From the NCBI RefSeq assembly GCF_013337285.1, contig NZ_SUPW01000002.1, positions 806,001-870,000 on the forward strand: DNA of 64,000 bases. Direction: 5' to 3'. The stretch's first letter is position 1, and every line of letters begins with the position of its first letter. This DNA comes from Agrobacterium tumefaciens (GTDB lineage Bacteria; Pseudomonadota; Alphaproteobacteria; Rhizobiales; Rhizobiaceae). Shown piece after piece: positions 8,861 through 18,711 of this stretch. Under the pieces are notes generated by a model that worked only from the letters and a program-made list of their open reading frames with translations, had not been told where the DNA came from and did no database searches. Position numbers and translations under genes: made by a program.

Positions 8861-10708
8861 TTATTGCGCCCGCGCATCCCACCAGGTCTGTTTCTGATTG
8901 CCTGATATCGGGGTCATATCCGGGCGGTCGATATATTTCCAGCGGGCGATCCACTGCGCGCCGATGTAATAGAGCGGAATGATATAGTGGCCGGCGACCA
9001 GCAGACGGTCGTAACCGCGCACCGCCGCCTGGAAATCCTCCGTCGAGCGGGCCTGTAGCAGGGCCTCGATCATGCGGTCTATGTCGGGGCTGGCCGCACC
9101 GGCATAGTTGAAGCTGCCCTGCGCATCGCGCGACAGCGAACTCCAGCGGTTGAGCTGCTCCGCGCCCGGCGAGAGCGAGGAGGGCAGGGAGCGGATGATC
9201 ATGTCGTAATCGAAGCTGTTCGAGCGGGCCTGATATTGGCCGTCATCGACCGAGCGGATGCCCATGGCGACGCCGATCAGGTTGAGGGAGCGCTGATAGG
9301 CAAGCGCTATGCGCTCCTGCGCCGGGTTCTGCGTCATGATCTCGAAGGCGAGCTGACGGCCATTGGCGTCGGACATCCTGCCATTTTTGATGCTGTACCC
9401 GGCCTCTTTCAGCTTATCGACGGCCAGTTTCAGCACCTTGCGGTCCGCACCGGTGCCGTCGGTGGTCGGCATGGCATAGGTTCCCGCCAAAAGCTCCGGC
9501 GGCATGGTTTTCGCCGCGTCGCCCAGCAGCGCAAGTTCGCGCGCATCGGCGGCATTGCCATAAGCGCCGAGCGGCGAATTTTGCCAGTAGCTCTGGGTGC
9601 GCTTGAAGGCGCCGCCCAGAATGTTCCTGTTCATCCACTCGAAATCGAGCGCGTAGGACAGGCCCTCGCGCACCTTCTCATCGGCAAAGACGGCACGGCG
9701 GGTGTTGAACACCAGACCGAACATGCCCGATGGCAGGCGCGGCTGGAACACATCCTTGACGACATCGCCGCGATGCACGGCGGGAAAATTATAGGCCTGC
9801 CCCCAATGCGAGGTATCGGAGGTGCCGTTGATGGCATCGCCTTCGGGATAGATATCGATATCGCCCTTCTTGAAGGCCTCGAACATGGTGGTGACCTGCA
9901 GGAAATAGGTGATGCTGATCTCGTCGTAATTCTCAAAGCCCAGCTTGCTCGGAATATCCTTGCCCCAATAGTCCGGGTTCCGCTCCCAGGTGATTCGTTC
10001 TCCCGGCCGCAGCGTCTTGATTCGGTATGGACCCGAGCCGACAACCGCGCCGAGGCCCGCCTGCTCGAATTTTTCCGGGTCGATCGCGTGTTTCGGCAAA
10101 ATGGGGGTGGAGGAGGCGAGAATGAGCGGCGTTTCGCGGTTTGCCCTGTCGTTGAAGGTAAAACGGACGCCGTGATCGCCGATTTTTTCCATCTTTGCCA
10201 CGCCGTCCAAACGGCTATTGAAGGGCGGGCGGCCTTTTTCCTTCAGGAGGTTGAAGGTGAAGATCACATCGTCGGGCGTTACCGGCTCGCCATCCGACCA
10301 TTTTGCCTTCGGATTGATGTTGAACTGGGTGAATGTGCGTTCCTCGTCCCACTCGACGGTTTCGGCCAGCAGGCCGTAAAGGCTGAAGGGTTCGTCGCTG
10401 GAGCGCTGCATCAGCGGTTCGTAGAGCAGATTGCCGAATTCCGGGTCCCAGACGCCGCGTGCGGTGGTGCGCATTCCCTTGAGGACGAAGGGATTGAGGC
10501 TGTCGAAGGTGCCGACGACGCCATAGGAAATGCGACCGCCCTTTTTTACGTCCGGATTGACATAGGGGAAGTGCCGGAAGTCTGCCGGCAGCGCCGGCGT
10601 GCCGTGCATGGAAATGCCGTGAAGCGGCTGCGCCTGGGCGCTCCCGGCGGGAAGCAGGGATGAACCCAAAAGAAACAATGCGGGGATGAGGGCCGCAAGG
10701 TTGCGCAT
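8861..10708 (-). CDS. Periplasmic solute-binding protein, family 5 (oligopeptide/YejA-type ABC transporter)
   Basis: A 615-residue protein with a clear signal peptide (MRNLAALIPALFLLGSSLLP, cleavage after AQA) and the SBP_bac_5 fold: AKWSDGEPVTPDDVIFTF near residue 140 and VREGLSYALDFEWMN near 350. It would deliver peptides or similar solutes to an ABC permease. The length and the start HGISMHGTPALP resemble YejA. No permease or ATPase gene is next to it here, so its partner must be elsewhere. AGGA seven bases before the ATG at 10708 favours this start over an in-frame TTG six codons upstream. Confidence 0.93.
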   Translation of the reverse strand: MRNLAALIPALFLLGSSLLPAGSAQAQPLHGISMHGTPALPADFRHFPYVNPDVKKGGRISYGVVGTFDSLNPFVLKGMRTTARGVWDPEFGNLLYEPLMQRSSDEPFSLYGLLAETVEWDEERTFTQFNINPKAKWSDGEPVTPDDVIFTFNLLKEKGRPPFNSRLDGVAKMEKIGDHGVRFTFNDRANRETPLILASSTPILPKHAIDPEKFEQAGLGAVVGSGPYRIKTLRPGERITWERNPDYWGKDIPSKLGFENYDEISITYFLQVTTMFEAFKKGDIDIYPEGDAINGTSDTSHWGQAYNFPAVHRGDVVKDVFQPRLPSGMFGLVFNTRRAVFADEKVREGLSYALDFEWMNRNILGGAFKRTQSYWQNSPLGAYGNAADARELALLGDAAKTMPPELLAGTYAMPTTDGTGADRKVLKLAVDKLKEAGYSIKNGRMSDANGRQLAFEIMTQNPAQERIALAYQRSLNLIGVAMGIRSVDDGQYQARSNSFDYDMIIRSLPSSLSPGAEQLNRWSSLSRDAQGSFNYAGAASPDIDRMIEALLQARSTEDFQAAVRGYDRLLVAGHYIIPLYYIGAQWIARWKYIDRPDMTPISGNQKQTWWDARAQ

Positions 10709-11033
10709 GTTATTATCCTGTCTCAACTGTCCGTCCGATTTATCATGATGATCGGTTTATCGTCATGATTTGGCTTTTTCGTTATGATTCTGGCAAATAT
10801 GTAGCACAGGCCCTTGGCGGGACCCATGCGAGGGTGGGAAATCTTGGCCCACCTCAAGAAAAAGTTAAAGAAGTGCTGGATATCGCCGCGATCGGCATGT
10901 AACAGGGTGGCCGGAAGAGACGGGTCACGCATTTGCCTCATTTAAACGACAGTTGAACGGGCAGAAGGATACCGCCATCGGCGAGCAGGACTTGCGGTTC
11001 TGTTCTGGCAGACATTCAGGAGACGGAACTCTT
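10709..11033. other. Divergent intergenic region
   Basis: This 325-base gap separates the solute-binding protein gene (minus) from the IalB gene (plus) and must hold both promoters. It contains the imperfect inverted repeat at 10743-10768 and several TCATGAT or TTATGAT repeats around it. I see no gene in it. Confidence 0.6.
10743..10768. promoter_or_regulatory. Candidate operator: 10-bp inverted repeat
   Basis: The arms TCATGATGAT and ATCGTCATGA, with one mismatch, are separated by six bases. They sit 35 bases upstream of the ATG of the solute-binding protein gene, where a repressor would act. The regulator is unknown. Confidence 0.4.
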
Positions 11034-11690
11034 ATGATGCAAAAGGCAAACACATTCACCCGGACGGCTCTGTCCGCTCTGGTCCTTTCTCTCGGCGCAG
11101 TGTCCGCTCCGGCCATCTCGCAGGCACAGGATGCAGCTCCCGCCGCTCAGGGCGCTGGCGCTCCGCCGCTCGGCTGGTTCAAGACCTGCTCCAAGCAGGA
11201 AGACAACGATGTCTGCGTCGTGCAGAACGTGGTTCTTGCCCAGAACGGCCAGATGATCACCGCTGTCGGCCTCATCACTGTTGAAGGCAAGGTCAACCGC
11301 AAGCTGCTTCAGGTTTCCGTTCCGACCGCGCGTCTCGTGCCTCCCGGTGTGATGATGCAGATCGATGGCGGCAAGGGCCAGAAGCTCGATTACGCCGTTT
11401 GCCTTCCCGACAAGTGCACGGCCGAAGTTCCGCTGACGGACGCCATGATCGCTTCCTTGAAGAAGGGTAGCGAGGTGGTCTTCACCTCCATCAATTTCCG
11501 CCGCGCGCCGAACCCCATCAAGATCGCACTCTCCGGTTTCACCGGCGCTTACGACGGTGCTGCCATCACCCAGTCGCAGCTGGCCGAAAGCCAGCGCAGC
11601 CTGCAGGAAGGCATGCAGAAAAAGGCCGAAGAGGCCCGCAAGAAGCTCGAAGCCGCTCAGGACGCCGCCAAGACCGCGCCGAAGCCCTGA
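11034..11690 (+). CDS. Invasion-associated locus B (IalB) family protein
   Basis: A 218-residue exported protein of the IalB family, first known from Bartonella and widespread in Rhizobiales. After the signal peptide comes GWFKTCSKQEDNDVCVVQN, followed by an all-beta region with a second cysteine pair (VCLPDKCTAEV); these four cysteines probably form two disulfides. The C-terminal 35 residues are Ala/Lys/Glu-rich and probably helical. AGGAGA lies ten bases upstream of the ATG at 11034; an ATG directly follows. It is followed by a strong terminator, so it appears monocistronic. Confidence 0.92.
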   Translation: MMQKANTFTRTALSALVLSLGAVSAPAISQAQDAAPAAQGAGAPPLGWFKTCSKQEDNDVCVVQNVVLAQNGQMITAVGLITVEGKVNRKLLQVSVPTARLVPPGVMMQIDGGKGQKLDYAVCLPDKCTAEVPLTDAMIASLKKGSEVVFTSINFRRAPNPIKIALSGFTGAYDGAAITQSQLAESQRSLQEGMQKKAEEARKKLEAAQDAAKTAPKP

Positions 11691-11715
11691 TCGCTCCAGC
11701 AGCGTCAAGAATGAC

Positions 11716-11746
11716 AAAACCGGTCTGGCGACAGACCGGTTTTTTT
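11716..11746 (+). terminator. Rho-independent terminator
   Basis: A perfect 10-bp stem (AACCGGTCTG with CAGACCGGTT) and GCGA loop are followed by a T run, 25 bases after the IalB stop. An A run on the 5' side makes it usable for the convergent hspQ gene too. Confidence 0.9.
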
Positions 11747-11780
11747 ATGCCTTGAGATGTGGGGCGTTACTGGAACCGCG

Positions 11781-12110
11781 TCAGTGGGCGGTTGACATCT
11801 TCGGGCGCCATTCGCCGTTCGGCGCCTTGTCGAACATGCGGCCGATATTGGGGTTGCGGAGCGGCGTCTCGTTTTCATCATGGACAAGGTTCTGCTCGGA
11901 AACATAGGCGACGTATTCTGTCTCCTCGTTTTCCGCCAGAAGATGATAGAATGGCTGGTCGCGCTCGGGCCTGATATCGGCGGGAATGGCGTTCCACCAT
12001 TCCTCGGTATTGGCATATTCCGGGTCCACGTCGATGACCACGCCGCGGAACGGAAACACCTTGTGGCGGACGATCTCGCCAAGCGTGAATTTTGCGTCTC
12101 TTTGTTTCAT
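11781..12110 (-). CDS. hspQ: Heat shock protein HspQ (YccV/hemimethylated-DNA-binding family)
   Basis: A 109-residue HspQ/YccV protein. Family features visible are the N-terminal KFTLGEIVRHKVFPFRGVV segment, the DPEYANTEEWW motif, the PFYHLLAEN motif and YVSEQNL. In enterobacteria, HspQ promotes degradation of some Lon substrates and the family also binds hemimethylated DNA; the role here is inferred. AAGGAA lies nine bases upstream of the ATG at 12110, and a GTG seven codons further up overlaps that site. A heat-shock-like promoter is visible upstream. Confidence 0.93.
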   Translation of the reverse strand: MKQRDAKFTLGEIVRHKVFPFRGVVIDVDPEYANTEEWWNAIPADIRPERDQPFYHLLAENEETEYVAYVSEQNLVHDENETPLRNPNIGRMFDKAPNGEWRPKMSTAH

Positions 12111-12131
12111 GGCATGAACTTCCTTTCCCAC

Positions 12132-12163
12132 TAATAGTTGGGTGCCCAGCAGGAAATATCAAG
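12132..12163 (-). promoter_or_regulatory. Candidate RpoH (sigma32) promoter of hspQ
   Basis: On the minus strand, CTTGAT (12158-12163) is followed after about 17 bases by CAACTATT, resembling the alphaproteobacterial RpoH pattern CTTGAA-N17-CNATAT. It ends about 22 bases before the hspQ ATG. The -10 match is moderate. Confidence 0.35.
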
Positions 12164-12199
12164 GGCTAGGGGCTATCAGGCTGTTTTGCCATCCGCCGC

Positions 12200-13120
12200 T
12201 CAGGCCTTGCGGCCGATCGGCGCGGTGGCGATGACGACACCGCCGGTGACCAGCACGATGCCGATGGCATGGTAGGTCTCGAAGCTCTCGCCAAGAAAAA
12301 ACGTTGCCATGAGGATTGATACCGGCGGCATCATGTAAAGCGTGATGCCGGCCGTCGCGGGGCCAAAAACGCGCACCGTATGGGTGAAACAATAAAAGGC
12401 GAGCAGCGAAGCGAAGAGGATGATGCCGCCGATCTTCGCCCAGGCCATTGATGTGGCGGGCAGCATTCCGCCCTGCGCCAGTTCGAGGGCCGCCGGCGGC
12501 AGAAGCACCAGCGCGCCGGAGAGCGCAATCAGTCCGAAAAGGCTGAAGGAGGCCATCTGCCGGGCCGCGGGATCACGCAGCAACACCGAATAGATCGCAA
12601 AGGCGATGGCTGCTGTCAGTATGGCGAAATCGCCGATGTTGAAATTCAGGTGCCACAGAGCGGACATATCGCCCTTGAGCACGATTGCGGCCACGCCGGC
12701 AAAGGCGATGATCATACCTGCGACTTCGAGCTTTCTGATGCGGCGGCCCTGAAAGATGCGCTGGAACAGGATGATGAACAGCGACGACGTCGTGTAGATC
12801 AGCGTGCCATTGGCAGCTGTCGTCATGGTCAGGCCCCAATAGACCACGCCGCCGCAGATGCCCATGCCGAGAATGCCGAGTATGAGCCACAGCAGCGTTT
12901 TGTGACGCAGGAAATAAAGGCAGTTGCGCCAGTCGGCGATCATGAAGGGTGCGATGATGAGGGTCGATCCGATCCAGCGGATGAAGGCGGCGATGAAGGG
13001 TGAGACCTCGCCGACGACGCCACGGCCGAAAATGACGTTGCTGGAGAAAAAGAACGGCACAGCCAGAAAGATGAGCCAGTCCGTGAGGCGGGTTTGCTGA
13101 GTGGCTGGCTTGTTCGACAT
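12200..13120 (-). CDS. DMT-superfamily transporter (two EamA domains)
   Basis: A 306-residue membrane protein with about ten transmembrane helices in two EamA repeats. In the first repeat, GLTMTTAANGTLIYTTSSLFI is the usual helix-3/4 segment; in the second, FGPATAGITLYMMPPVSIL carries the typical double proline. It is not a close copy of the DMT protein at 7163-8104; the family is large and the substrate is unknown. It faces the glnA terminator and reads towards hspQ, but the hspQ promoter lies between them. Confidence 0.9.
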   Translation of the reverse strand: MSNKPATQQTRLTDWLIFLAVPFFFSSNVIFGRGVVGEVSPFIAAFIRWIGSTLIIAPFMIADWRNCLYFLRHKTLLWLILGILGMGICGGVVYWGLTMTTAANGTLIYTTSSLFIILFQRIFQGRRIRKLEVAGMIIAFAGVAAIVLKGDMSALWHLNFNIGDFAILTAAIAFAIYSVLLRDPAARQMASFSLFGLIALSGALVLLPPAALELAQGGMLPATSMAWAKIGGIILFASLLAFYCFTHTVRVFGPATAGITLYMMPPVSILMATFFLGESFETYHAIGIVLVTGGVVIATAPIGRKA

Positions 13121-13150
13121 TGTTCGCGATTATGGCTGGGCTTCAAAAGA

Positions 13151-13176
13151 AAACGGCGGCCTCCGGAGAGGCCGCC
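13151..13176 (-). terminator. Terminator of glnB-glnA
   Basis: A 9-bp GC stem (GGCGGCCTC with GAGGCCGCC) with a CGGA loop lies 41 bases beyond the glnA stop; on the minus strand it is followed by GTTTTCTTTT. Confidence 0.85.
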
Positions 13177-13216
13177 AGGCTGGAGTGGACACCTTGCAGA
13201 GCGTCCAGATGACGAC

Positions 13217-14626
13217 TTAGGCCGAATAGTACATGTCGAATTCGACCGGATGCGGGGTCATTTCGAAACGCATGACTTCCTGCATCTTCAGCTCGATGAA
13301 CGAGTCGATCTGGTCGTCGTCGAACACGCCGCCAGCGGTCAGGAACTTGCGATCCTTGTCGAGGCTTTCCAGCGCTTCGCGCAGCGAACCGCAGACGGTC
13401 GGGATCTTCTTCAGTTCCTTGGCAGGAAGGTCGTAAAGGTCCTTGTCCATCGGCTTGCCGGGGTGGATCTTGTTCTTGATGCCGTCGAGGCCAGCCATCA
13501 GCATGGCCGCAAAACCGAGATAGGGGTTCTGGGTCGGGTCCGGGAAGCGGACTTCGACGCGCTTTGCCTTCGGGTTGGAGCCGAAGGGGATACGGCAGGA
13601 TGCCGAACGGTTGCGGGCCGAATAGGCCAGCAGAACCGGCGCTTCATAACCCGGCACCAGACGCTTGTAGGAGTTGGTGGTGGGGTTGGTGAAGGCGTTG
13701 ATGGCCTTGGCGTGCTTGATGATGCCGCCGATGTAGAAGAGGCAGTTTTCAGACAGGCCGGCATATTCGTCGCCAGCGAAAGTCGGCTTGCCGCCCTTCC
13801 AGATCGACTGGTGCACGTGCATGCCCGAGCCGTTATCGCCGAAGATCGGCTTCGGCATGAAGGTTGCCGTCTTGCCATAGGCATTGGCGACCTGGTGCAC
13901 GACGTACTTGTAGATCTGCATCTTGTCGGCGCTGGAGACCAGCGTGTCGAACTTCACACCCAGCTCGTGCTGTGCGGCAGCCACTTCGTGGTGGTGCTTT
14001 TCGACGACCACGCCCATTTCCGACAGAACCGTCAGCATTTCGGAGCGCATGTCCTGCAGGCTGTCGATCGGCGGAACCGGGAAATAACCGCCCTTGACGC
14101 GCGGACGGTGGCCGAGGTTGCCGGTTTCATAATCCGTATCGTCGTTGGACGGCAGTTCGGATGAATCCAGCTTGAAGCCGGTGTTGTAGGGGTCCGCCTT
14201 GTACTTCACGTCGTCGAAGACGAAGAATTCAGGCTCGGGGCCAACGAATACGGTGTCGCCGATGCCGGATGCCTTGAGGTAGGCTTCGGCCTTCTTGGCG
14301 GTGCCGCGCGGGTCGCGGTTATAGGCTTCGCCCGAGACCGGGTCGAGAATGTCGCAAAGGACGACGAGGGTGGACTGGGCGAAGAACGGGTCGATGTGGG
14401 CGGTGGCCGGATCGGGCATCAGCACCATGTCGGACTCGTTGATGGCCTTCCAGCCGGCGATCGAGGAGCCGTCGAACATGACGCCATCGGCGAACATGTC
14501 TTCGTCGACGCACACCACATCCATGGTGACGTGCTGCAGCTTGCCCTTGGGGTCGGTAAAGCGCAGGTCCACGAACTTGATGTCGTTATCCTTGATCTGC
14601 TTCAAGATATCGTTTGCGGTCGTCAT
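13217..14626 (-). CDS. glnA: Glutamine synthetase type I
   Basis: GSI makes glutamine from glutamate, ammonia and ATP and is the main entry for ammonium at low supply. The 469-residue protein has the family motifs FDGSSIAGW, the ATP-site [21 protein letters not shown] and VEVRFPDP. The adenylylation site is intact: Tyr398 in KDLYDLP, so activity should be tuned by GlnE under control of PII. It lies 72 bases downstream of glnB on the same strand, and no terminator separates them. Transcription is probably from the sigma54 promoter ahead of glnB. Confidence 0.98.
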   Translation of the reverse strand: MTTANDILKQIKDNDIKFVDLRFTDPKGKLQHVTMDVVCVDEDMFADGVMFDGSSIAGWKAINESDMVLMPDPATAHIDPFFAQSTLVVLCDILDPVSGEAYNRDPRGTAKKAEAYLKASGIGDTVFVGPEPEFFVFDDVKYKADPYNTGFKLDSSELPSNDDTDYETGNLGHRPRVKGGYFPVPPIDSLQDMRSEMLTVLSEMGVVVEKHHHEVAAAQHELGVKFDTLVSSADKMQIYKYVVHQVANAYGKTATFMPKPIFGDNGSGMHVHQSIWKGGKPTFAGDEYAGLSENCLFYIGGIIKHAKAINAFTNPTTNSYKRLVPGYEAPVLLAYSARNRSASCRIPFGSNPKAKRVEVRFPDPTQNPYLGFAAMLMAGLDGIKNKIHPGKPMDKDLYDLPAKELKKIPTVCGSLREALESLDKDRKFLTAGGVFDDDQIDSFIELKMQEVMRFEMTPHPVEFDMYYSA

Positions 14627-14698
14627 TTAAACGTTTTCCTTGAGTGTGATGATGACGAGGTGAAACCCAAGCCTCCCCGGCTTGAGACCCGGTTCTGA

Positions 14699-15395
<697 letters not shown>

Positions 15396-16886
15396 ATGAC
15401 ATCCCTTTCGCAGCTCTTCCTGATCGACCCGGTTGTGATGGCTCGCATCGATGCGGCGGCCGGGCAATCCGGCATTCCGCTTTACGACCTGATGGAACGG
15501 GCGGGGCAGGCGGTTGCCGCCTCGGCGCTGCGCCACTATCCGCAGGCGCTGCGTTTCGTCGTGCTTTGCGGTGGTGGCAATAATGGCGGAGACGGTTATG
15601 TGGCGGCGCGGGTGCTTTTGCAGAGCGGCGCGGCCGTTGCGGTTTATCATCTTGGCGATACTGCCGTGCTGAGGGGCGATGCGCGAACGGCATTCGAGCG
15701 GAGCGGGGTGACGCCACTGCCGCTTGCGGCCTATGCGCCTCTTTCCGGTGACGTGGTTATCGATGCGGTTTTCGGGGCTGGATTGTCCCGTGATGTTCCA
15801 AGCGAACTTGCCGATGTGATCGAGGCGGTGGCAAAGGCGGGCGTGCCTGTGCTTGCCGTTGATCTGCCTTCGGGCCTCTGCGGCCGGCGCGGCGTGCCTC
15901 TCGGTGCATCGTTCAGGGCGCAGCGCACCGTGACCTTCATGGCGCGCAAGCCCGGCCACCTGCTGATGCCGGGGCAGGAACTGTGCGGGGTGCTTGAGGT
16001 TTTCGATATCGGCATTCCCGCCCGCATTCTTGCCGCCCATGCGGGATCGGTGGCGGAAAACGATCCGCTTGTCTGGCGGCACGCCTTGCCCCGCGCCGAT
16101 ATGGAAACGCATAAATTCCGCCGCGGGCATCTGACTGTCTTTGCCGGACCGGCGCATGCGACGGGTGCAAGCCGCATGGCGGCGCTTTCGGCGCTGAAGG
16201 CGGGGGCGGGCATCGTGACTGTTGCTGCCCCGAAGACGGTGCTCGATGTGCTGTCCATGACGCTGACAGCCGTGATGAACACGCCTATGGACGATGCCGA
16301 TGATCTGCGGCTGTGGCTGGATGACCGGCGTCACGGTACTTTCGTTCTCGGCCCGGGTTTCGGCGATTTAGAAAAAGCGCGGCAGTTCGTGTCGCTGCTT
16401 GGAGACAGGGCGGTGGTGCTGGATGCCGATGCGATCACCGCTTTCAAGGATTGCCCGGAGACCCTGTTCGAGCACGTTACATCCGGCACAGGCAAATTTG
16501 TGCTGACGCCGCATGAGGGCGAGTTTGGGCGGCTGTTTCCCGATCTTGCCGCTGACGCTGCGTTGAGCAAGGTCGAGAAGGCGCTGGTTGCTTCGGCGCG
16601 CAGCGGTGCGGTGCTGGTCTATAAGGGCGCGGACACGGTGATCGCCGCACCCGACGGCCGGGCGCTGGTCAACAGCAATGCGCCGGCGAGCCTCGCAACG
16701 GCTGGCTCCGGCGATGTGCTGGCCGGCATTGTCGGTGCGCTACTGGCGCAGGGAACCCCCGCCTTTGAGGCGGCGGCTGCCGGTGTCTGGCTGCATGGTG
16801 AGGCGGGTAGCCGAGCGGGCGTTGGCATGATGGCAGAGGATTTGGCCCATGCGGTTCGGCCGTTCGTGGAAGCCTTGACGTCTTAA
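15396..16886 (+). CDS. nnr: Bifunctional NAD(P)H-hydrate epimerase / ADP-dependent dehydratase
   Basis: This enzyme repairs hydrated NADH and NADPH. The N-terminal YjeF_N epimerase domain (about residues 10-215) contains the phosphate-binding loop CGGGNNGGDGYVAARVL and VIDAVFGAGLSRDVP. The C-terminal ribokinase-like dehydratase domain contains GPGFGDLEKAR, the DADAITAF segment, KGADTVIAAPDG and the catalytic ATAGSGDVLAG. The total of 496 residues fits the fused bacterial form. The ATG at 15396 is kept because the first helix (LFLIDPVVMARIDAAA) follows at the normal distance. Confidence 0.95.
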   Translation: MTSLSQLFLIDPVVMARIDAAAGQSGIPLYDLMERAGQAVAASALRHYPQALRFVVLCGGGNNGGDGYVAARVLLQSGAAVAVYHLGDTAVLRGDARTAFERSGVTPLPLAAYAPLSGDVVIDAVFGAGLSRDVPSELADVIEAVAKAGVPVLAVDLPSGLCGRRGVPLGASFRAQRTVTFMARKPGHLLMPGQELCGVLEVFDIGIPARILAAHAGSVAENDPLVWRHALPRADMETHKFRRGHLTVFAGPAHATGASRMAALSALKAGAGIVTVAAPKTVLDVLSMTLTAVMNTPMDDADDLRLWLDDRRHGTFVLGPGFGDLEKARQFVSLLGDRAVVLDADAITAFKDCPETLFEHVTSGTGKFVLTPHEGEFGRLFPDLAADAALSKVEKALVASARSGAVLVYKGADTVIAAPDGRALVNSNAPASLATAGSGDVLAGIVGALLAQGTPAFEAAAAGVWLHGEAGSRAGVGMMAEDLAHAVRPFVEALTS

Positions 16887-16896
16887 AGCCGCGTCT

Positions 16897-17937
16897 TCAA
16901 TGCGCGGCTTTGCCTCCCTGGCTCGCCATCGCCATTCGCGACGCGCTGATCAGCATCTTGCGCTCGGCCCGTTCCTGCTGCGGCGTGCGATTATAGATTT
17001 CGCGATAACACTTGGAGAAATGCGAGGCCGAGACGAAACCGCAGGCGACGGCGACTTCGACGACCGGCATGGCCGATTGTACGAGCAGGTGACGGGCGCG
17101 GTCGAGGCGGATTTCGAGATAATAGCGGGCGGGCGACCGGCCCATTTCCTGACGGAACAGGCGCTCCACCTGTCGGCGCGACAGATCGGCGGCATCGGCT
17201 ATGTCAAGCAGCGACAGCGGCTCGGCGAGATTGCCTTCCATCAATTCGATGATCGACAGGACCTTGCTGTTCTGCACGCCGAGGCGGGCGCGCAGCGGCA
17301 GGCGCTGGCGGTCATTGGGGCTGCGCACCCGGTCGGTCAATTGCTGTTCGCAGACGCGGTTGACGAGGTTTTCGCCGAAATCCTGGCCGATCAGGCTCAG
17401 CATCATGTCAAGCGAGGCCGTGCCGCCGGCGCAGGTGTAGATATTGCTGTCGACTTCAAAGAGGTCGGCATAAACTTCCACCTGCGGAAAGGCTTCGGAA
17501 AAACCCGGCAGGTTTTCCCAGTGGATCGCGCAGCGCTTGCCGTTCAGCAGGCCAGCCTGCGCAAGGATATGGGCGGCGGTACAGAGGCTGCCGATGGCGA
17601 TGCCGCGATTATAGGCTTCGCGCAGCCAGGCATTGACTGACTTGTTGATGTGCTGATCCACATCGATGCCCGAACAGATGATTGCCATTTCTGCGCGGTT
17701 CTCGCCGGTCACATACCGTCGCTCGTCGGCGAGACAGGTGTCGACCTCGAGACAGATGCCGCTGGAGGACATGACCTTCTGGCCATCGAGCGAGGCGATG
17801 CGCCATTCATAGGCCTGATAGCCCAACATTCGGTTGGCGATGCGAAGCGTTTCAACCGCTGCGGCAAAGGGCAGCATGGTAAATTGCGGAATGAGAAAAA
17901 AGACGATTGAGCGTTTCTTCTGGGAGTTCCTGCTCAT
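16897..17937 (-). CDS. GlxA-family transcriptional regulator (DJ-1/PfpI domain plus AraC HTH)
   Basis: The first ~190 residues form a DJ-1/PfpI (class I amidotransferase-like) domain with IAIGSLCTAAHILAQAG, where the cysteine sits at the nucleophile elbow. The last ~100 residues are an AraC-type double HTH (DIADAADLSRRQVERLFRQE and VACGFVSASHFSKCYREIY). Relatives regulate glycine betaine, carnitine, choline or arginine catabolism; the inducer here is unknown. I start at ATG 17937 (346 residues), where domain homology begins; an ATG 24 codons upstream is possible but has no ribosome binding site. It is convergent with nnr. Confidence 0.9.
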   Translation of the reverse strand: MSRNSQKKRSIVFFLIPQFTMLPFAAAVETLRIANRMLGYQAYEWRIASLDGQKVMSSSGICLEVDTCLADERRYVTGENRAEMAIICSGIDVDQHINKSVNAWLREAYNRGIAIGSLCTAAHILAQAGLLNGKRCAIHWENLPGFSEAFPQVEVYADLFEVDSNIYTCAGGTASLDMMLSLIGQDFGENLVNRVCEQQLTDRVRSPNDRQRLPLRARLGVQNSKVLSIIELMEGNLAEPLSLLDIADAADLSRRQVERLFRQEMGRSPARYYLEIRLDRARHLLVQSAMPVVEVAVACGFVSASHFSKCYREIYNRTPQQERAERKMLISASRMAMASQGGKAAH

Positions 17938-18208
17938 TTGCCCGTGCTCCGTTGCGAATACGCAATTCCTCCCTTGGAATCGGTCTTCTGGATGTCCTGT
18001 TTCCGACATCTTTAACGAAAAATACGCCGTGGAATCGGGCCTGTCAAAAAATCGCTTTTGAAATATGCAAAATTTGCGACAAGCCTTTTAAAAAGGCGTC
18101 GTGTCGCATGTAAAACAGGCAGGCTTTTTTACGCCGTTGCCGGAGCGTATTGGCACGGGAAGGGATGGCTCGCAAGTCTTAAAACGTCTGCGAGCCACCG
18201 GTCAGAGG

Positions 18209-18427
18209 TCATTTGCGAATGGCGCTTGTGCGGTAATTGTCTGTCGTCGGCCATCCGATATCCTTCAATGTTTCAGGCGGCAATGCCTCAAGTGCGCGCA
18301 GCATCCGTGCACGACGCCATGATCTGTAAAGAGCAGAAACGTGGCCTGACAGGCGGTGAAGCCAGCCACCGGAAGAGGGACGATGCGCAGAGCGGTTCGC
18401 CACCGGGAGATAATGTATCATGGTCAT
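18209..18427 (-). CDS. DUF1127 small protein
   Basis: A 72-residue protein with a C-terminal YjiS-like DUF1127 motif: Arg-rich helix (YRSWRRARMLRALEALPPE) followed by TLKDIGWPTTD. DUF1127 proteins are abundant in Rhizobiales, and some in Agrobacterium have been reported to affect phosphate and carbon metabolism. Two starts are possible (18427 and 18421), each with AGGA-like sequences ahead. It is divergent from the LysR-type gene that follows, which is why a regulatory link is possible but not shown. Confidence 0.82.
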   Translation of the reverse strand: MTMIHYLPVANRSAHRPSSGGWLHRLSGHVSALYRSWRRARMLRALEALPPETLKDIGWPTTDNYRTSAIRK

Positions 18428-18711
18428 GTCCTTGATCCTTTCCTGAACCACGATTGATTTGCGCCTTCGATATGCGCCTGCATATTTCATCAAACAAGAG
18501 AATGAATTTCATATCATTCATCAATTATCGGAATGATTTGCTGACCTGTCCTGCCAGATGCGCGTCGTCACATAAGGGGAGTTCGGCGCTTCATTCCAGC
18601 GGGACTTTTTCGGCCCTTGTCATTCGATGTCCCGGATGGTGCGCGCTTGTTGACATTCAATCAAACGAAATGATATCCATCTATAAATCAAAATATTTGA
18701 AGGTGCGTGCC

